Below, piece after piece: positions 12,878 to 12,891 of a stretch of 12,891 bases of DNA. Source of the DNA: Rikenellaceae bacterium (GTDB lineage: Bacteria > Bacteroidota > Bacteroidia > Bacteroidales > UBA932). Both the position numbers and the translations under genes were made by a program. The notes below the pieces were generated by a model that had not been told where the DNA came from, ran no database searches, and worked only from the letters and a program-made list of their open reading frames with translations. The stretch is from positions 1-12,891 of the forward strand of contig CAAFYX010000103.1 in the NCBI GenBank assembly GCA_900767375.1, in the 5' to 3' direction. Within the stretch, counting starts at the first letter, position 1. Each line of letters opens with the position of its first letter.

Positions 12878-12891
12878 GACCAAACGGCGAA

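Overview
The window looks like a chromosomal segment of a GC-moderate Bacteroidota, most likely Bacteroidales. Several genes have sequence features typical of that group, start sites lack strong Shine-Dalgarno sequences, and several upstream regions carry the Bacteroidota-type -7 box (TAnnTTTG), twice with a TTTG at -33 spacing. Genus cannot be decided from sequence alone.

Layout. (1) Bases 1-2106, minus strand: the N-terminal 702 residues of a large multi-pass MscS-type mechanosensitive channel, cut off by the window edge just before its pore domain. (2) Bases 2189-3654: a RAYT-type (Y1/HUH) transposase gene enclosed by two pairs of palindromic hairpins. The left pair (2261-2298, 2347-2382) and the right pair (3531-3570, 3617-3654) are inverted copies of each other, including an equal 47-nt linker. 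The left side also has a 43-bp tandem duplication ending in a hairpin half-arm. A degenerate solo hairpin of the same family sits at 12625-12659. (3) Bases 3800-12033, plus strand: a polysaccharide export/assembly locus. A PHP-type tyrosine phosphatase (CpsB/YwqE class) has its own promoter. A second promoter at 4580-4611 precedes six tightly packed genes: Wza-like export lipoprotein, Wzc-like tyrosine kinase/co-polymerase with a tyrosine-glycine C-terminal tail, WlbA/WbpB-like UDP-sugar-acid dehydrogenase, NodB-like deacetylase, a secreted protein of unknown function, and a carboxylesterase-B lipoprotein. (4) Bases 12038-12457, minus strand: a small lipocalin-like hypothetical gene with a textbook promoter embedded in an unusual 16-bp inverted repeat. 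(5) Bases 12545-12891: a repeat-rich intergenic tail with the solo hairpin, a 24-bp tandem array and a mirrored pair of hairpin units.

How the genes fit together (inference): the kinase Wzc and the phosphatase would cycle phosphorylation of the C-terminal tyrosines, which in characterised systems controls polymer length and export through Wza. The WlbA homologue makes a precursor in the UDP-diacetamido-uronic acid pathway; the deacetylase and the esterase could modify the polymer or its precursors. No glycosyltransferase, flippase or polymerase lies in the window.

The most interesting structure is the RAYT gene with its mirrored double-hairpin ends, whose right inner hairpin is also the 3' end of the transposase reading frame.
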